From an uncultured Fluviicola sp. (GTDB lineage: Bacteria > Bacteroidota > Bacteroidia > Flavobacteriales_D > Crocinitomicaceae): DNA of 64,000 nt. The notes beneath the pieces were generated by a model that saw nothing but the letters and a program-made list of their open reading frames with translations, was not told the origin of the DNA and ran no database searches. The stretch lies in assembly GCA_913009205.1 (NCBI GenBank), contig CAJVYC010000005.1, positions 86,363 to 150,362 on the forward strand, given 5' to 3'. Shown in pieces: positions 27,300 through 37,314 of this stretch. Each line of letters opens with the position of its first letter. Within the stretch, counting starts at the first letter, position 1. A program made the position numbers and the translations under genes.

Positions 27300-28322
27300 A
27301 TGATTGAAAACCAGAACAACCCTGTAAATCCAGCAGATTCGATGAGGATTTTAAGCGAAAACATCGCCAAAGAGACTCAAATTATCAGCATGCTTCGAGC
27401 AGAAATTTCGAAAGTAATTGTTGGTCAAAAATACATGATGGATCGATTGCTCATTGCATTATTGGCAGATGGGCACGTGCTTCTTGAAGGAGTTCCAGGT
27501 CTTGCAAAGACATTAGCGATTAAAACGCTTGCGGATGCCATTGACGTTGATTTCAATAGAATTCAATTCACACCAGATTTACTTCCTGCCGATGTTACTG
27601 GAACATTGATTTACAGTCAGAAATCAGAAAGTTTTAGCGTTAAGAAAGGTCCTATTTTCTCAAATTTTATTTTAGCAGATGAGATCAATCGTGCGCCAGC
27701 GAAAGTTCAAAGTGCACTTTTAGAGGCCATGGAAGAAAGACAGATTACAATTGGAGATACCACGTTTGATCTTCCAAAACCTTTTCTTGTTCTTGCGACG
27801 CAAAATCCAATTGAACAAGAAGGAACATATACGTTGCCTGAAGCACAAGTCGATCGATTTATGCTGAAAGTATTTTTAGAATACCCAAACAAAGAAGAAG
27901 AAAGACAAATTATACGATCAAATGTTCGCCCTGGCGGAATCGCAAAAGCCGGTAAAGTCATCGCAACAAAAGATGTCGAGCGTTGCCGCGAACTTGTGAA
28001 AAAGGTTTATTTGGATGAAAAAATCGAACAATATATCGTTGATATTGTTTTCGCTACAAGAACACCAGAAAAATATGGATTGGAGAGTTTAGCTCCCCTG
28101 ATCTCTGTTGGATGTTCGCCGAGAGCAAGTATCAACTTGGCTATTGCAGCGAAAGCATTTGCCTTTTTACAAGGCAGAGCATTTGTGATTCCAGAAGATA
28201 TTCGTGCGATTGCGCCCGATGTAATGCGCCACAGAATGGGCTTAACCTATGAAGCGGAAGCAGAAAACATCACTGAGGGTGACATCGTGACAAAAATTGT
28301 AAACAAAATTGAAGTACCATAA
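27300..28322 (+). CDS. MoxR-family AAA ATPase
   Basis: The protein has 340 residues. It has Walker A GVPGLAKT near residue 67, Walker B and sensor ILADEINRAPAKVQSALLEA near residue 122, and the C-terminal lid with GCSPRASINL. MoxR ATPases act as chaperones for von Willebrand (VWA) proteins, here the BatA/BatB pair encoded downstream. It heads the bat operon. A near-match -7 box (TATCTTTA, 27264-27271) lies 28 bases upstream of the ATG. Confidence 0.93.
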   Translation: MIENQNNPVNPADSMRILSENIAKETQIISMLRAEISKVIVGQKYMMDRLLIALLADGHVLLEGVPGLAKTLAIKTLADAIDVDFNRIQFTPDLLPADVTGTLIYSQKSESFSVKKGPIFSNFILADEINRAPAKVQSALLEAMEERQITIGDTTFDLPKPFLVLATQNPIEQEGTYTLPEAQVDRFMLKVFLEYPNKEEERQIIRSNVRPGGIAKAGKVIATKDVERCRELVKKVYLDEKIEQYIVDIVFATRTPEKYGLESLAPLISVGCSPRASINLAIAAKAFAFLQGRAFVIPEDIRAIAPDVMRHRMGLTYEAEAENITEGDIVTKIVNKIEVP

Positions 28323-28331
28323 GCTTCGTAA

Positions 28332-29198
28332 ATGGACACCAAAGAACTTCTGAAAAAAGTCCGTCGTTTGGAAATAAAAGCCAAAGGACTCACCAAGCAT
28401 ATTTTTTCTGGTGAGTATCATTCTGCCTTTAAAGGTCGTGGAATGGCGTTCAGTGAAGTTCGAGATTACCATTTTGGAGACGAGGTTAGAACCATTGATT
28501 GGAACGTTACCGCAAGATTCAACGAACCGTATGTGAAGGTTTTTGACGAGGAACGAGAATTGACCGTAATGCTCATCATTGATGTTTCCGGGTCAGGGGA
28601 TTTTGGATCGACTGAAAAAACAAAAAAAGACCTTGCGCTGGAATTAGCCGCTGTACTTTCATTTTCAGCATTGAGCAACAACGATAAAGTCGGAGCCATT
28701 TTCGTTTCCGATAAAATTGAAAAATACATTGCTCCTTCAAAAGGAAAAAAGCATGCATTGATCATTTTAAGAGAACTTATCGAACTCAAACCTGAAAGCA
28801 AAGGAACGAACCTTGACGAAGCGCTTAAATTTTTCAGAAATACGCAAAAGAAACGAACGATTGCTTTTGTCATTAGTGATTTCATGGATGACAACAATTT
28901 CATTGAAGGTTTAAAAGTTTCCAAAAGAAGACATGATATGGTAGCCATTCACTTGCTAGATGAGGCCGAACGCCATCTTCCGAATGTTGGAGTGATCCAA
29001 CTTTATAATTCTGAAACAGAAGAAACGACTTGGGTGAATTCTGGTAGCCAACAAGCTAAAGATGCTCACACATCTAACTTTAACAAAGCACAGAACGAAT
29101 TGTTCGATGACTTTCAAAAATCTGGAGTCGATTTCGCAACGATTTCCACGTCCGAAGATTTTATTAAACCACTTGTAAAACTTTTCCAAAGGAGATAA
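28332..29198 (+). CDS. DUF58 domain protein (VWA-like)
   Basis: The protein has 288 residues. The DUF58 core SEVRDYHFGDEVRTIDWNVT near residue 46 is visible, followed by a VWA-like fold with a MIDAS-type DVSGSGD near residue 85. It is always paired with MoxR in this operon type. Its product is thought to act in the envelope stress or VWA assembly complex. It lies nine bases after moxR and overlaps the next gene by one base (TAATG). Confidence 0.9.
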   Translation: MDTKELLKKVRRLEIKAKGLTKHIFSGEYHSAFKGRGMAFSEVRDYHFGDEVRTIDWNVTARFNEPYVKVFDEERELTVMLIIDVSGSGDFGSTEKTKKDLALELAAVLSFSALSNNDKVGAIFVSDKIEKYIAPSKGKKHALIILRELIELKPESKGTNLDEALKFFRNTQKKRTIAFVISDFMDDNNFIEGLKVSKRRHDMVAIHLLDEAERHLPNVGVIQLYNSETEETTWVNSGSQQAKDAHTSNFNKAQNELFDDFQKSGVDFATISTSEDFIKPLVKLFQRR

Positions 29199-30148
29199 TG
29201 ACAAAGTGGATCTACATAGCGTTCTTACTAATCAGCTTTTCAGGAGTTAGTCAAAAACTATCCTCGAATGTTTCGGTGAAAAAGATCCTCATTGGAGAAC
29301 CAATTATGTTAACCTATAGCGTTACACTCGACAAAAACGGGACGATTGATTTTGAAGAAGAGCATGACAATATCATTGGAAATACATCAGGAGGTGGAAC
29401 ATTGACCAAAAGGGATGCGAAATTTGAAATTACAAAAGCATTTACTGACACAACAAAATTAAGGAACAACGATAAACAGTGGACTGGAAGATATACCGTT
29501 ACCATTTGGGACAGTGGAACGTTCATTTTAACTGCACCTCATATTAGCATCGACGACTCGTCTTATAAATTTCAAGACATTGTTATTTATGCCGACTACA
29601 CAAAGCAAGTCAACGGATTAGATATTTATGATATTAATGAAAGTTTCACCGAAATTCCTGCAGAACCCTTTTCATTTTCTGAATTCTTGGGGAATAACTG
29701 GTGGTGGTTAATCATTGTTCTAATCATCCCGATCTACTTCCTTGTCAAAAGAGGAAAGCGGAACGAAATGCCTGAACCTTTGTTTAAGGCAATGTCATTG
29801 AAAGAAAGAACGCTTTTGGCAATTGACGCCATCGACAATGAAAAATTGTGGGAAAAAGAGAAGTTGAAAGAACATTTTGTAGAGCTTTCATATATACTAA
29901 GATCATATTTAACGGCTAGATATAGCATCACGCTTCTTGAGAAAACAACATACGAAGCGAAGTTATTGTTGACGCAGAAAGGCCTTGACGAAGATACAGT
30001 AGAAAATGTCGGTAGAATTCTTTCTGAATCGGATATGGTGAAGTTCGCCAAATCAAAACCGGAAGTAATTTCAATATTAAGAGTGTCAACATTGGCGCGG
30101 CAAATAGTAGCAGAAACAAGTCCATTAGATTTTGATAGTGTCGAATAG
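29198..30148 (+). CDS. Bat-operon membrane protein (DUF4381-like)
   Basis: The protein has 316 residues. Its signal peptide ends at about residue 18. An immunoglobulin-like N-terminal domain (about 20-150) leads to one membrane helix (NNWWWLIIVLIIPIYFLVK near residue 165) and a cytoplasmic helical tail. It occupies the position between DUF58 and BatA, where Bacteroidota operons carry a BatD-like or DUF4381-like gene. The tail resembles the C-terminal region of BatD. Function is inferred from position only. Confidence 0.75.
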   Translation: MTKWIYIAFLLISFSGVSQKLSSNVSVKKILIGEPIMLTYSVTLDKNGTIDFEEEHDNIIGNTSGGGTLTKRDAKFEITKAFTDTTKLRNNDKQWTGRYTVTIWDSGTFILTAPHISIDDSSYKFQDIVIYADYTKQVNGLDIYDINESFTEIPAEPFSFSEFLGNNWWWLIIVLIIPIYFLVKRGKRNEMPEPLFKAMSLKERTLLAIDAIDNEKLWEKEKLKEHFVELSYILRSYLTARYSITLLEKTTYEAKLLLTQKGLDEDTVENVGRILSESDMVKFAKSKPEVISILRVSTLARQIVAETSPLDFDSVE

Positions 30149-31169
30149 CTGGAACATACTGTTTTGGGAATATGAATTCTTTGCACCGAATTGGCTTTGG
30201 TTGCTCATAGTCGTTCCTGTTGTTCTATTTTTGATTTTTAGACGGGAAAAGAGACGCGGAGGCGAATTTAAATATACTGGAAGTATAGAAACGCAGCGGC
30301 AACTTAGCTCTAGCTGGATTATTCGTTTGAGAGAATTGATTTTGGTCGTTTACGGATTAGTAGCAGTACTTTTAATATTTGCTATGGCAAAGCCATTCCA
30401 TTGGGCAATGTATGATGATTCACAAACGAATTATAAAAACGGAATCGACATTATAATAACAATGGACGTCTCGGGATCAATGCTAGCAGAAGATTTTGAA
30501 CCCAATCGTTTGGAGGCTTCAAAGCGCGTCGCAAAAGAATTTATCGATGGTCGAAAAGGAGATAGAATTGGATTGGTGGCCTACGCTGGAGAAGCCTATA
30601 CCGCCTGCCCCCCCACCTTAGACTATGAGGTTTTAAAAAAGCAGGTCGACGCAATGAACGGCGACCGAATGATGGGCGGAACAGCTATTGGAGTTGGACT
30701 CGGAACTGCAGTCACCCGACTGAGAAATGACAGTATCAAATCTAAAGTGATCATTTTATTAACCGACGGAATGGACAATGGCACTGACTTGGACCCACTT
30801 ATTGCTGCAGAATTGGCCAAATCAAAAAACATTCGAGTTTATACGATTGGAGTTGGAAGCAATGGACAAGCAACAACAGTCATCAACTCACAATTTGGGC
30901 CCTACCGAACAACGATGGAGACTCAAATAGATGAAGAAATATTAAGAAAAATAGCCTACAAAACACATGGTAAATACTTCCGGGCAACCAACGAAGAAAG
31001 CCTCAAAAACATTTATAAGGAAATAGAAAAACTTGAAAAACGAAAAATAGAAGATCAGCAATTTAAATCTGAGCCGCCGCCAAACCCACAAGCTTTTTTG
31101 AAATGGGCTATAGTATTAACCGTGCTTACTTGGTGCTCAAGGTACATGTTATTTAGAACCAATGAGTAA
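30138..31169 (+). CDS. batA: Aerotolerance protein BatA (VWA, membrane)
   Basis: The protein has 343 residues from GTG 30138 (a TTG six bases earlier is the other option; no in-frame ATG precedes the first helix). Two N-terminal membrane helices flank a basic loop. The VWA domain follows with the metal site motif DVSGSMLAEDF near residue 110, TxxD-type residues (GGTAIGVGLG), and LTDGMDNGTDLDP. A C-terminal helix closes it. It overlaps the upstream gene by eleven bases and batB by eight. Predicted to form a membrane complex with BatB. Confidence 0.9.
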   Translation: MSNSWNILFWEYEFFAPNWLWLLIVVPVVLFLIFRREKRRGGEFKYTGSIETQRQLSSSWIIRLRELILVVYGLVAVLLIFAMAKPFHWAMYDDSQTNYKNGIDIIITMDVSGSMLAEDFEPNRLEASKRVAKEFIDGRKGDRIGLVAYAGEAYTACPPTLDYEVLKKQVDAMNGDRMMGGTAIGVGLGTAVTRLRNDSIKSKVIILLTDGMDNGTDLDPLIAAELAKSKNIRVYTIGVGSNGQATTVINSQFGPYRTTMETQIDEEILRKIAYKTHGKYFRATNEESLKNIYKEIEKLEKRKIEDQQFKSEPPPNPQAFLKWAIVLTVLTWCSRYMLFRTNE

Positions 31170-32340
31170 GAAGAGTTATTCATACAACACCAAGTTTCTT
31201 GTCCTTGCCATTGTCGTTTGGGAAGCAATCTTTTGGGGGCTTTATCTCCTAATCACCAACTCGCTTGGGCTAATAATAGAATCAAAATCGGAAATCGGAT
31301 CGAATGCAGAACGTTTGTTGTACAAATCCCCTGATACCTTTTGGATTCTAGGTGCACTTATCCCCATTATTGGAGCCTTTCTATACAATACATACCGCAA
31401 CAATCTAAGTTCGGAAAATTTACCGCAGCGTGTTGCTCAATCCTACTTGAAGCCTGTTTCCAATATGAACAGCTTTCTACGCTATTTCTTGTTTCGAAAC
31501 GCAATAATCTTCTTAATAATCGCTCTTGCCCAACCCGTTTTTGGCAAAAAGAAAGCCGCAGGAACCGTGGAAGATCTCGAATTGGTTATTTGTTTGGATA
31601 TTTCTAACTCGATGAATACAAAAGACATTTCACCAGATATGTCGCGTCTTGAGATTTCAAAAAGGGCGATCGTACAATTGATCAATAATCTTCATGGCGA
31701 GCGCATTGGAATTTGTCTTTTCGCAAACAATACTTTTGTGCAGCTCCCTGTCACTAGAGATTATTCTGCAGCAAAAATGTTTGTGACCGATATTGAAACA
31801 GCAATGATTTCTAACCAAGGAACGAACATTGATGCCGCTCTAGAAATTTCGTTGAAAATGTTCTCGAAAGAGAGAACCGGCAAAGGAATCATCATATTAA
31901 CAGATGGTGAAAATCATGAAAAGAGTCCAGATAAAGTTCTCGTAGAAATCCGCAAGTCCAAAGTGCAATTGAGCGTTCTTGGAATCGGAACAAAACGCGG
32001 TGGATTGATACCTAAACAGCCAGGCAGACCAGAATTAGGTTATAAAAAGACAGCAACTGGCAAAGCAGTTTTGTCGAAATTGAATGAATCATTTATCCGA
32101 AAAATAGCGTCAAAAGGAGGAGGGAAGGCATCTTTGAGTTCTAGTGAATTCCCAAATCTTTCAGCTTTATTAACACAAATTAACCGGATGAAACGAACAA
32201 AAATTGATAATTTAGAGTTTAATATAAAACAGGAACGTTATCAAGTGCCCTTGTTGATTTCATTGGTCTTTTGGTTAGCGTATTTGTTATGGTCAAAAAA
32301 ATATGTTGATGTACTTGACAAACTAATTCAAAAGAAATGA
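31162..32340 (+). CDS. batB: Aerotolerance protein BatB (VWA, membrane)
   Basis: The protein has 392 residues. It has an N-terminal helix, a second helix, then a VWA domain with CLDISNSMNTKDISPD near residue 143 (the MIDAS variant DxSxS) and ILTDGENHEKSP near residue 247. A C-terminal helix is present. It begins with an unusually long N-terminal membrane region compared with BatA. It is translated in overlap with batA and batC. Confidence 0.9.
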   Translation: MSKKSYSYNTKFLVLAIVVWEAIFWGLYLLITNSLGLIIESKSEIGSNAERLLYKSPDTFWILGALIPIIGAFLYNTYRNNLSSENLPQRVAQSYLKPVSNMNSFLRYFLFRNAIIFLIIALAQPVFGKKKAAGTVEDLELVICLDISNSMNTKDISPDMSRLEISKRAIVQLINNLHGERIGICLFANNTFVQLPVTRDYSAAKMFVTDIETAMISNQGTNIDAALEISLKMFSKERTGKGIIILTDGENHEKSPDKVLVEIRKSKVQLSVLGIGTKRGGLIPKQPGRPELGYKKTATGKAVLSKLNESFIRKIASKGGGKASLSSSEFPNLSALLTQINRMKRTKIDNLEFNIKQERYQVPLLISLVFWLAYLLWSKKYVDVLDKLIQKK

Positions 32341-33101
32341 AAGCCATTTTTATAATCGGATTTTTGCTTAGCACGGGAGTATCATTCTCCCAAGAATGGC
32401 GTGATTCCTTAGAATTGGCTAGGAGAGAGTACAAGAACGAGAATTACGAAAAGGCGCTAAAGTATTATAAGTCCGCGCAAAAGAAAGCTCCTGAGGACGT
32501 CAATTTATCAGATGAAATTGGGCAATCGGCCTACAAATCTGGCGATTACGAAACTGCAGAGAATGTATTTCAACAAAACAGTGCGAATAAACGCTCTAAC
32601 AAAAACAGAGCGAAGAACATCCATAATATTGGAAACGCTCGGATGAGAGCCAAAAATTATGAAGGTGCAGTTGAAGCTTATAAAGATGCTCTTAGACTCA
32701 ATCCGGAGGACGAGAAAACAAGGTATAACCTTTCCGAAGCAACTAGAAAGTTGAAAAAGAAGAAAAAGGAAGAGGAAAAAAGTCAAAAAAATCAGGACGA
32801 GAAAAAGAAGAAAAAGGGCGAGAAGGAAAAGCCTAAATCAGACGAAAAAAAAGAAGGTAACAAGAAGAATCCTAAAGACGGCAACGATAAAAAAGGAAAT
32901 AAAAAGCCTAGTGAGAAAAAACCCGAAGGCGATAAGAAAGGCCAAGGAAACAAGTCTAAAAATCAGAATAAAAGTCAACTCCCAAATAAAACTGTTGACC
33001 GTATGCTCGATGAATTAATGAAAAAAGAAGCTGAGACCAAAGGAAGAATGGCCGGAAATGGCGTTGCTGGTTTCACTCCGCGATCTGGAAAAGACTGGTA
33101 A
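32337..33101 (+). CDS. batC: Aerotolerance protein BatC (TPR, lysine-rich)
   Basis: The protein has 254 residues. A signal peptide is followed by two or three tetratricopeptide repeats at about residues 20-135. A long charged Lys/Glu/Asp/Asn low-complexity stretch covers about 140-215. The tail ends RMLDELMKKEAETKGRMAG near the C-terminus, close to BatC homologues. Predicted periplasmic partner of BatA/B. It overlaps batB (ATGA) and abuts batD. Confidence 0.88.
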   Translation: MKAIFIIGFLLSTGVSFSQEWRDSLELARREYKNENYEKALKYYKSAQKKAPEDVNLSDEIGQSAYKSGDYETAENVFQQNSANKRSNKNRAKNIHNIGNARMRAKNYEGAVEAYKDALRLNPEDEKTRYNLSEATRKLKKKKKEEEKSQKNQDEKKKKKGEKEKPKSDEKKEGNKKNPKDGNDKKGNKKPSEKKPEGDKKGQGNKSKNQNKSQLPNKTVDRMLDELMKKEAETKGRMAGNGVAGFTPRSGKDW

Positions 33102-34814
33102 ATGCTAAGTCGATTATTAACCATATTCTCCGTTTTAACCTTCATGTGTGCGTATGCACAAAAAAAGGTTGAACTCACAATCAATCCAACAAGTATGGAG
33201 GTGGGAGAAACATTTAGTATTATGGTTACATCAACCGTTCAAGGCCAACTGGACTTTGAAGATGTTCCCGCTTCATTTATACAAGACTACAATATCAATC
33301 AAGGAAGTTCAAGCAAAATAGATTATTCAACTGGAAACGTTGAAATGATATACTTCTTTTCATTTACGGGAATCATTACAAAAGCGGGGAAATACAAAAT
33401 TGGACCTGCCTATATCACAAATGGCAGTAAATCATATCCATCAAATTCTGTTACGATTGAAGTTGGCAACAAGGTCCCAATGAGCAATGGAGAGGTCAGT
33501 GCACAGCAGTTAACAGATCCTGCTTTCGGTTTAATTCAGGCAAACAAGAAAACCATCTATGAAGGTGAACCACTACTAGTGACCGCTAAGGTTTTTGCGA
33601 AATACAACCCAAGTCATGTGGGCACGTACAAAAGCTATGTAGTTCCAGGAACGACAATCAAGCATCCAATCGGGAATACATCAAGTTTTAAGAAATCGAT
33701 CGAAAAATACAAAGGAGTAGAATACTACTCATTCCCTTATGACAAGAATGTGATTTTTCCTTCTGGAATTGGGAAGTTCCAAATTGAGCCCTTTACTATG
33801 AATTTGCATCAAGGGTATCAAAATTTTCCTTTGATTTCAAATGGATTCATGATAGACATCTTACCGCTTCCATCCAGCCCTCCCGCCGATTTCATTGGTG
33901 GTGTTGGTGATTTCACCATTGAACGAAAAATTGATGCTCAATCAATAAAACAAGGTGAAGTCCTCAAAATGACAATAACCATTGCAGGTATTGGAAATCT
34001 TCAAAATATTCTTGATCCATCGTTGAACCTTCCAAGAGGATTTACTGTTTATGGAGACCCCGTTATCGCAAAGAACTATTCTTTTGGGATGCAAGGAACA
34101 GAGGGCGAAATCATTTATGAATTCAACATAGAAGTTAAAAAATCGGGGAATATTTCGTTACCCGCTTCTAAGATTTCATTCTTTGATCCCATTCAAGAAA
34201 AATACGTTCAAGTTTCAACAGACGAAATTTTAATAAATATTGAAAGAGACAAAAATTACATAGTTGAAGACTCTGAGATAAATGCAAATAAAGACACTGA
34301 GTTGGTTATCAGTACATCGAAAATAAAAGAAGAAAAAGAAATCGTTATCCTAGACTCCTTTTTTGGAACTCCAGGGTATTGGGGAGGAATCGGAGCTCCT
34401 ATTCTTGCCAGCTTCTTCTTTATCTTATTCGGAAGGCGGAAAGATAAATCCGAAGAAAAAGTGATTGCCAAACGTAAAAAAGCCGCTAATGATAGAGCAC
34501 TTAAAGAACGCTTGACTTCAGCAAAAGCTCTATTTGATGAAGGATCCGATAGTGATTACTATTCTGAAATTGAAAATGCACTTCGCAAGGCCTTTGAAAT
34601 AGAAATGAAATTTGAAGAGGACCGCCGAATCAATAAAGCTGACATCAGCGCATTCATTGAACAAACTGGAGATTCAGAAATGAATGAAAAGGTACACGCG
34701 ATTTTCACAAATTGTGAGCAATCAAAATACGGATTCTCTTCTACGAATGCATCAAGACATGATGTTTTGCAGGAATTGAAGAAGGTCATTAACAAAATGA
34801 AGTACCTTAAATGA
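33102..34814 (+). CDS. batD: Aerotolerance protein BatD (oxygen tolerance)
   Basis: The protein has 570 residues. Signal peptide, then three or so immunoglobulin-like (BatD) domains with the recurrent pattern EVGETFSIMVTSTVQG near residue 31 and GEPLLVTAKVF near 155. A membrane helix lies near residue 430 (GGIGAPILASFFFILFG), and a cytoplasmic helical tail follows. It starts one base after the batC stop and overlaps batE by four bases (ATGA). Confidence 0.9.
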   Translation: MLSRLLTIFSVLTFMCAYAQKKVELTINPTSMEVGETFSIMVTSTVQGQLDFEDVPASFIQDYNINQGSSSKIDYSTGNVEMIYFFSFTGIITKAGKYKIGPAYITNGSKSYPSNSVTIEVGNKVPMSNGEVSAQQLTDPAFGLIQANKKTIYEGEPLLVTAKVFAKYNPSHVGTYKSYVVPGTTIKHPIGNTSSFKKSIEKYKGVEYYSFPYDKNVIFPSGIGKFQIEPFTMNLHQGYQNFPLISNGFMIDILPLPSSPPADFIGGVGDFTIERKIDAQSIKQGEVLKMTITIAGIGNLQNILDPSLNLPRGFTVYGDPVIAKNYSFGMQGTEGEIIYEFNIEVKKSGNISLPASKISFFDPIQEKYVQVSTDEILINIERDKNYIVEDSEINANKDTELVISTSKIKEEKEIVILDSFFGTPGYWGGIGAPILASFFFILFGRRKDKSEEKVIAKRKKAANDRALKERLTSAKALFDEGSDSDYYSEIENALRKAFEIEMKFEEDRRINKADISAFIEQTGDSEMNEKVHAIFTNCEQSKYGFSSTNASRHDVLQELKKVINKMKYLK

Positions 34815-35569
34815 TAGCTAAGTGCTGCATATCGATTGTTTCATTCCTCCTTGCGATTGGCTCTTTTGCTGGCGAATCTGTTGATTTACACTCGGAGGGC
34901 GTAAAAGCTTTTAAAGCGAAAAAATATGATGAAGCTATTCAATCTTTTAAAAAAGACTTAAAACACAATCCCAATAACATAGCTGCTTATTTCAACCTAG
35001 GTCTTAGTTACAACGCTCAAAAGAAATATGGAAAAGCGATTTGGGCCTTTGAAAAAGTTCTGAAAATCAACCCTAACAATCCTGAAGCGATTGAAAATAT
35101 TGAACATAATTATCTTGAACTCGATAATGGACAAGAATGGAGATCACAATTGAGCCATTTCGAAAGGGCTTTGTATGGAATGAAATCGAATAACTGGGCA
35201 TACATCAGTCTCTTTGTATCATTTCTTGTTGCGCTCTTATTTTTCTTTTTTCTAAAAGCCAAAGACCTCTCAAAAAAACGAATCTTCCTTGTTAGTGCTA
35301 TTTTTTCTCTATCAATTATGCTTTTTGTAATTTACGTGGCATCAAGCGCTTATGATTATGAGAATAATCACAATTTCGCTTTGGTTACCAAGACAACTAT
35401 CCCAACACTTCAGGACAATGATGTCGTTACTCGTGACAAAGACCAAGTCTTGTTAAAGGTAGGGACACGCGTAAAGAAAATTAGAAACCATAAAGATTCA
35501 ATGATTAAAATTGAAACTTCCAGTGGACAAACTTATTTAGTAAATAAAGAAGACGTAGACTTTATCTAA
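34811..35569 (+). CDS. batE: Aerotolerance protein BatE (TPR + membrane + SH3-like)
   Basis: The protein has 252 residues. A signal peptide is followed by two TPR units (NNIAAYFNLGLSYNAQKKYG and the following repeat) and two membrane helices at about residues 132-150 and 160-180. The C-terminal beta-rich region, with KVGTRVKKIRNHKDSMIKIE, is SH3-like. It is the last bat gene. rlmN follows with its own promoter, so transcription probably ends or restarts here. Confidence 0.85.
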   Translation: MIAKCCISIVSFLLAIGSFAGESVDLHSEGVKAFKAKKYDEAIQSFKKDLKHNPNNIAAYFNLGLSYNAQKKYGKAIWAFEKVLKINPNNPEAIENIEHNYLELDNGQEWRSQLSHFERALYGMKSNNWAYISLFVSFLVALLFFFFLKAKDLSKKRIFLVSAIFSLSIMLFVIYVASSAYDYENNHNFALVTKTTIPTLQDNDVVTRDKDQVLLKVGTRVKKIRNHKDSMIKIETSSGQTYLVNKEDVDFI

Positions 35570-35579
35570 GCAAATCACC

Positions 35580-35587
35580 TATCTTTG
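35580..35587 (+). promoter_or_regulatory. Bacteroidota -7 promoter element of rlmN
   Basis: TATCTTTG is an exact TAnnTTTG match eight bases before the rlmN ATG. It predicts a leaderless or very short-leader transcript and separates rlmN from the bat operon. Confidence 0.6.
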
Positions 35588-35595
35588 CACCCTCA

Positions 35596-36669
35596 ATGAA
35601 GGAAAAGCAAAATATTCGAACCCTAGATTTAAACGGCCTCAAAACCGTAATGACGGATTTATCTGAACAATCGTTCAGAGCAAAGCAAGTTTTTGAATGG
35701 CTGTGGCAAAAGGACGCCTGTTCATTTGAACAAATGACGAGCCTGTCTAAATCGTTGAGGAATAAACTGGAAGCGAATTTCCATATTGATCATCTTGAAT
35801 TACAAGACCAACAAATTAGTTCTGATAAAACCATCAAATGTGCGTTTAACACAATTGACGGTCGCATTATTGAAGGCGTTTTAATTCCAACCTCCAAAAG
35901 AATGACCGCTTGTATTTCATCTCAAGTTGGATGCAGCCTCGCTTGTAAATTTTGTGCAACAGGTAAATTAAAGCTCATGAAAAACCTTTCCGCAGGAGAA
36001 ATGGTTGATCAAGTCGCTTATTTAAGAGACCAAGCAAGTTCAAGATACCAAACAACACTTTCCAATATTGTATATATGGGTATGGGTGAGCCATTGTTGA
36101 ACTACAACAACATGCTAAAATCTACTGAATTGTTAACTTCAGAAGAAGGGCTTGGGATCTCTCCAAAAAGAATTACTATTTCGACTGCCGGAATAGCCAA
36201 AATGATTAGAAAATTAGGTGACGATGATGTGAAATTCAATTTGGCTTTATCTCTTCACGCAGCAAATGACAAGAAGAGAAGCCACATTATGGACATTAAT
36301 GATTCGAATAACCTTGAATCATTGAGAGAAGCACTGGTCTATTTCCATGAAAAAACGGGGTCGAGAATCACGTTCGAGTATATTATTTTTAAGGACTTCA
36401 ACGATGCACTTGAAGATGCTCAAGAATTGGCAGAATTTTCGAAATGTGTTCCATGTAAAATCAATATCATTGAATACAACCCTATTGATGACGGTGAATT
36501 CCAACAGACATCTATTGCAAAAGTGGATGCATTCGCTGCCTATTTAGAAAAGAGAAACCTCATCGTCAATATTCGAAGAAGTCGAGGTAAAGATATTGAT
36601 GCTGCTTGCGGTCAATTGGCAAATAAAAATAATGCCATTAAAAAAGAAGATCGCATCTTGAAATCTTAA
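35596..36669 (+). CDS. rlmN: 23S rRNA (adenine2503-C2)/tRNA methyltransferase
   Basis: The protein has 357 residues, radical SAM type. The cluster motif CX3CX2C is CSLACKFC near residue 114. The catalytic cysteines of RlmN are retained, with the distal one near ACGQLA at the C-terminus. MGMGEPLLNYNNM near residue 155 is the family GEP motif. It methylates A2503 of 23S rRNA and A37 of some tRNAs. Confidence 0.95.
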   Translation: MKEKQNIRTLDLNGLKTVMTDLSEQSFRAKQVFEWLWQKDACSFEQMTSLSKSLRNKLEANFHIDHLELQDQQISSDKTIKCAFNTIDGRIIEGVLIPTSKRMTACISSQVGCSLACKFCATGKLKLMKNLSAGEMVDQVAYLRDQASSRYQTTLSNIVYMGMGEPLLNYNNMLKSTELLTSEEGLGISPKRITISTAGIAKMIRKLGDDDVKFNLALSLHAANDKKRSHIMDINDSNNLESLREALVYFHEKTGSRITFEYIIFKDFNDALEDAQELAEFSKCVPCKINIIEYNPIDDGEFQQTSIAKVDAFAAYLEKRNLIVNIRRSRGKDIDAACGQLANKNNAIKKEDRILKS

Positions 36670-36859
36670 TTATAAATAATCCCAATGCTTTCACAGTCCA
36701 TGTTATGATTCAATTCAATCCGCCTTTAAATCGTTAATAATTAGTCGTTTTGTAAAATTCAAAAATAGAAAATGCAATTAAATTGCAAATAAAAACGACC
36801 TTTGTGCATCCTTTGGACGAAATTTGTCGTCTTGACCTTAGTAAATATATACACACACT

Positions 36860-37312
36860 ATGAAACAAAGCCTAATTATTAAATCTATCTTCTTGATATT
36901 CACTGCCATGATGTCGTTCAATGGGGTCTCCCAAAACGCAATCACGGCAGACAAATTATCAGATGACTGGTCATTACTTACTACTAAAGATGGAGTAGAA
37001 GTTTATCTCAAAGAAGAAAAGTGCGATGTTGGTGCAGCTGATGCATTCACGTATGCGTTTATTCGCATAGTAAACACAAACACTATTGAGAAAAGTGTCG
37101 AGTTCAATTTTCAAATAATTTTTGATAACAGATGTTACGGTTGTGGAGACACAAGAGAAACAAAACACACTTTAGCAATTCCTGCTTCTACGATAGTTGA
37201 AGGAGAGTCAACAATGAAAATTAGTGAACTAGCATTATTAATTAATAACCCTTATCAATTGGATTCTGGAACACTAGAATCAATTAATATCGATGTCCTT
37301 AATATTAAGTAA
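36860..37312 (+). CDS. Secreted protein of unknown function
   Basis: The protein has 150 residues, with a signal peptide ending near VSQN. The rest is beta-rich with three cysteines (CDVGAADAF, NRCYGCGDTRE). No family is recognised. It ends two bases before the next gene, a large T9SS type B protein, with which it is probably co-transcribed. About 190 bases upstream hold no gene; the sequence carries a TTTG-rich stretch but no exact TAnnTTTG. Confidence 0.65.
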   Translation: MKQSLIIKSIFLIFTAMMSFNGVSQNAITADKLSDDWSLLTTKDGVEVYLKEEKCDVGAADAFTYAFIRIVNTNTIEKSVEFNFQIIFDNRCYGCGDTRETKHTLAIPASTIVEGESTMKISELALLINNPYQLDSGTLESINIDVLNIK

Positions 37313-37314
37313 CT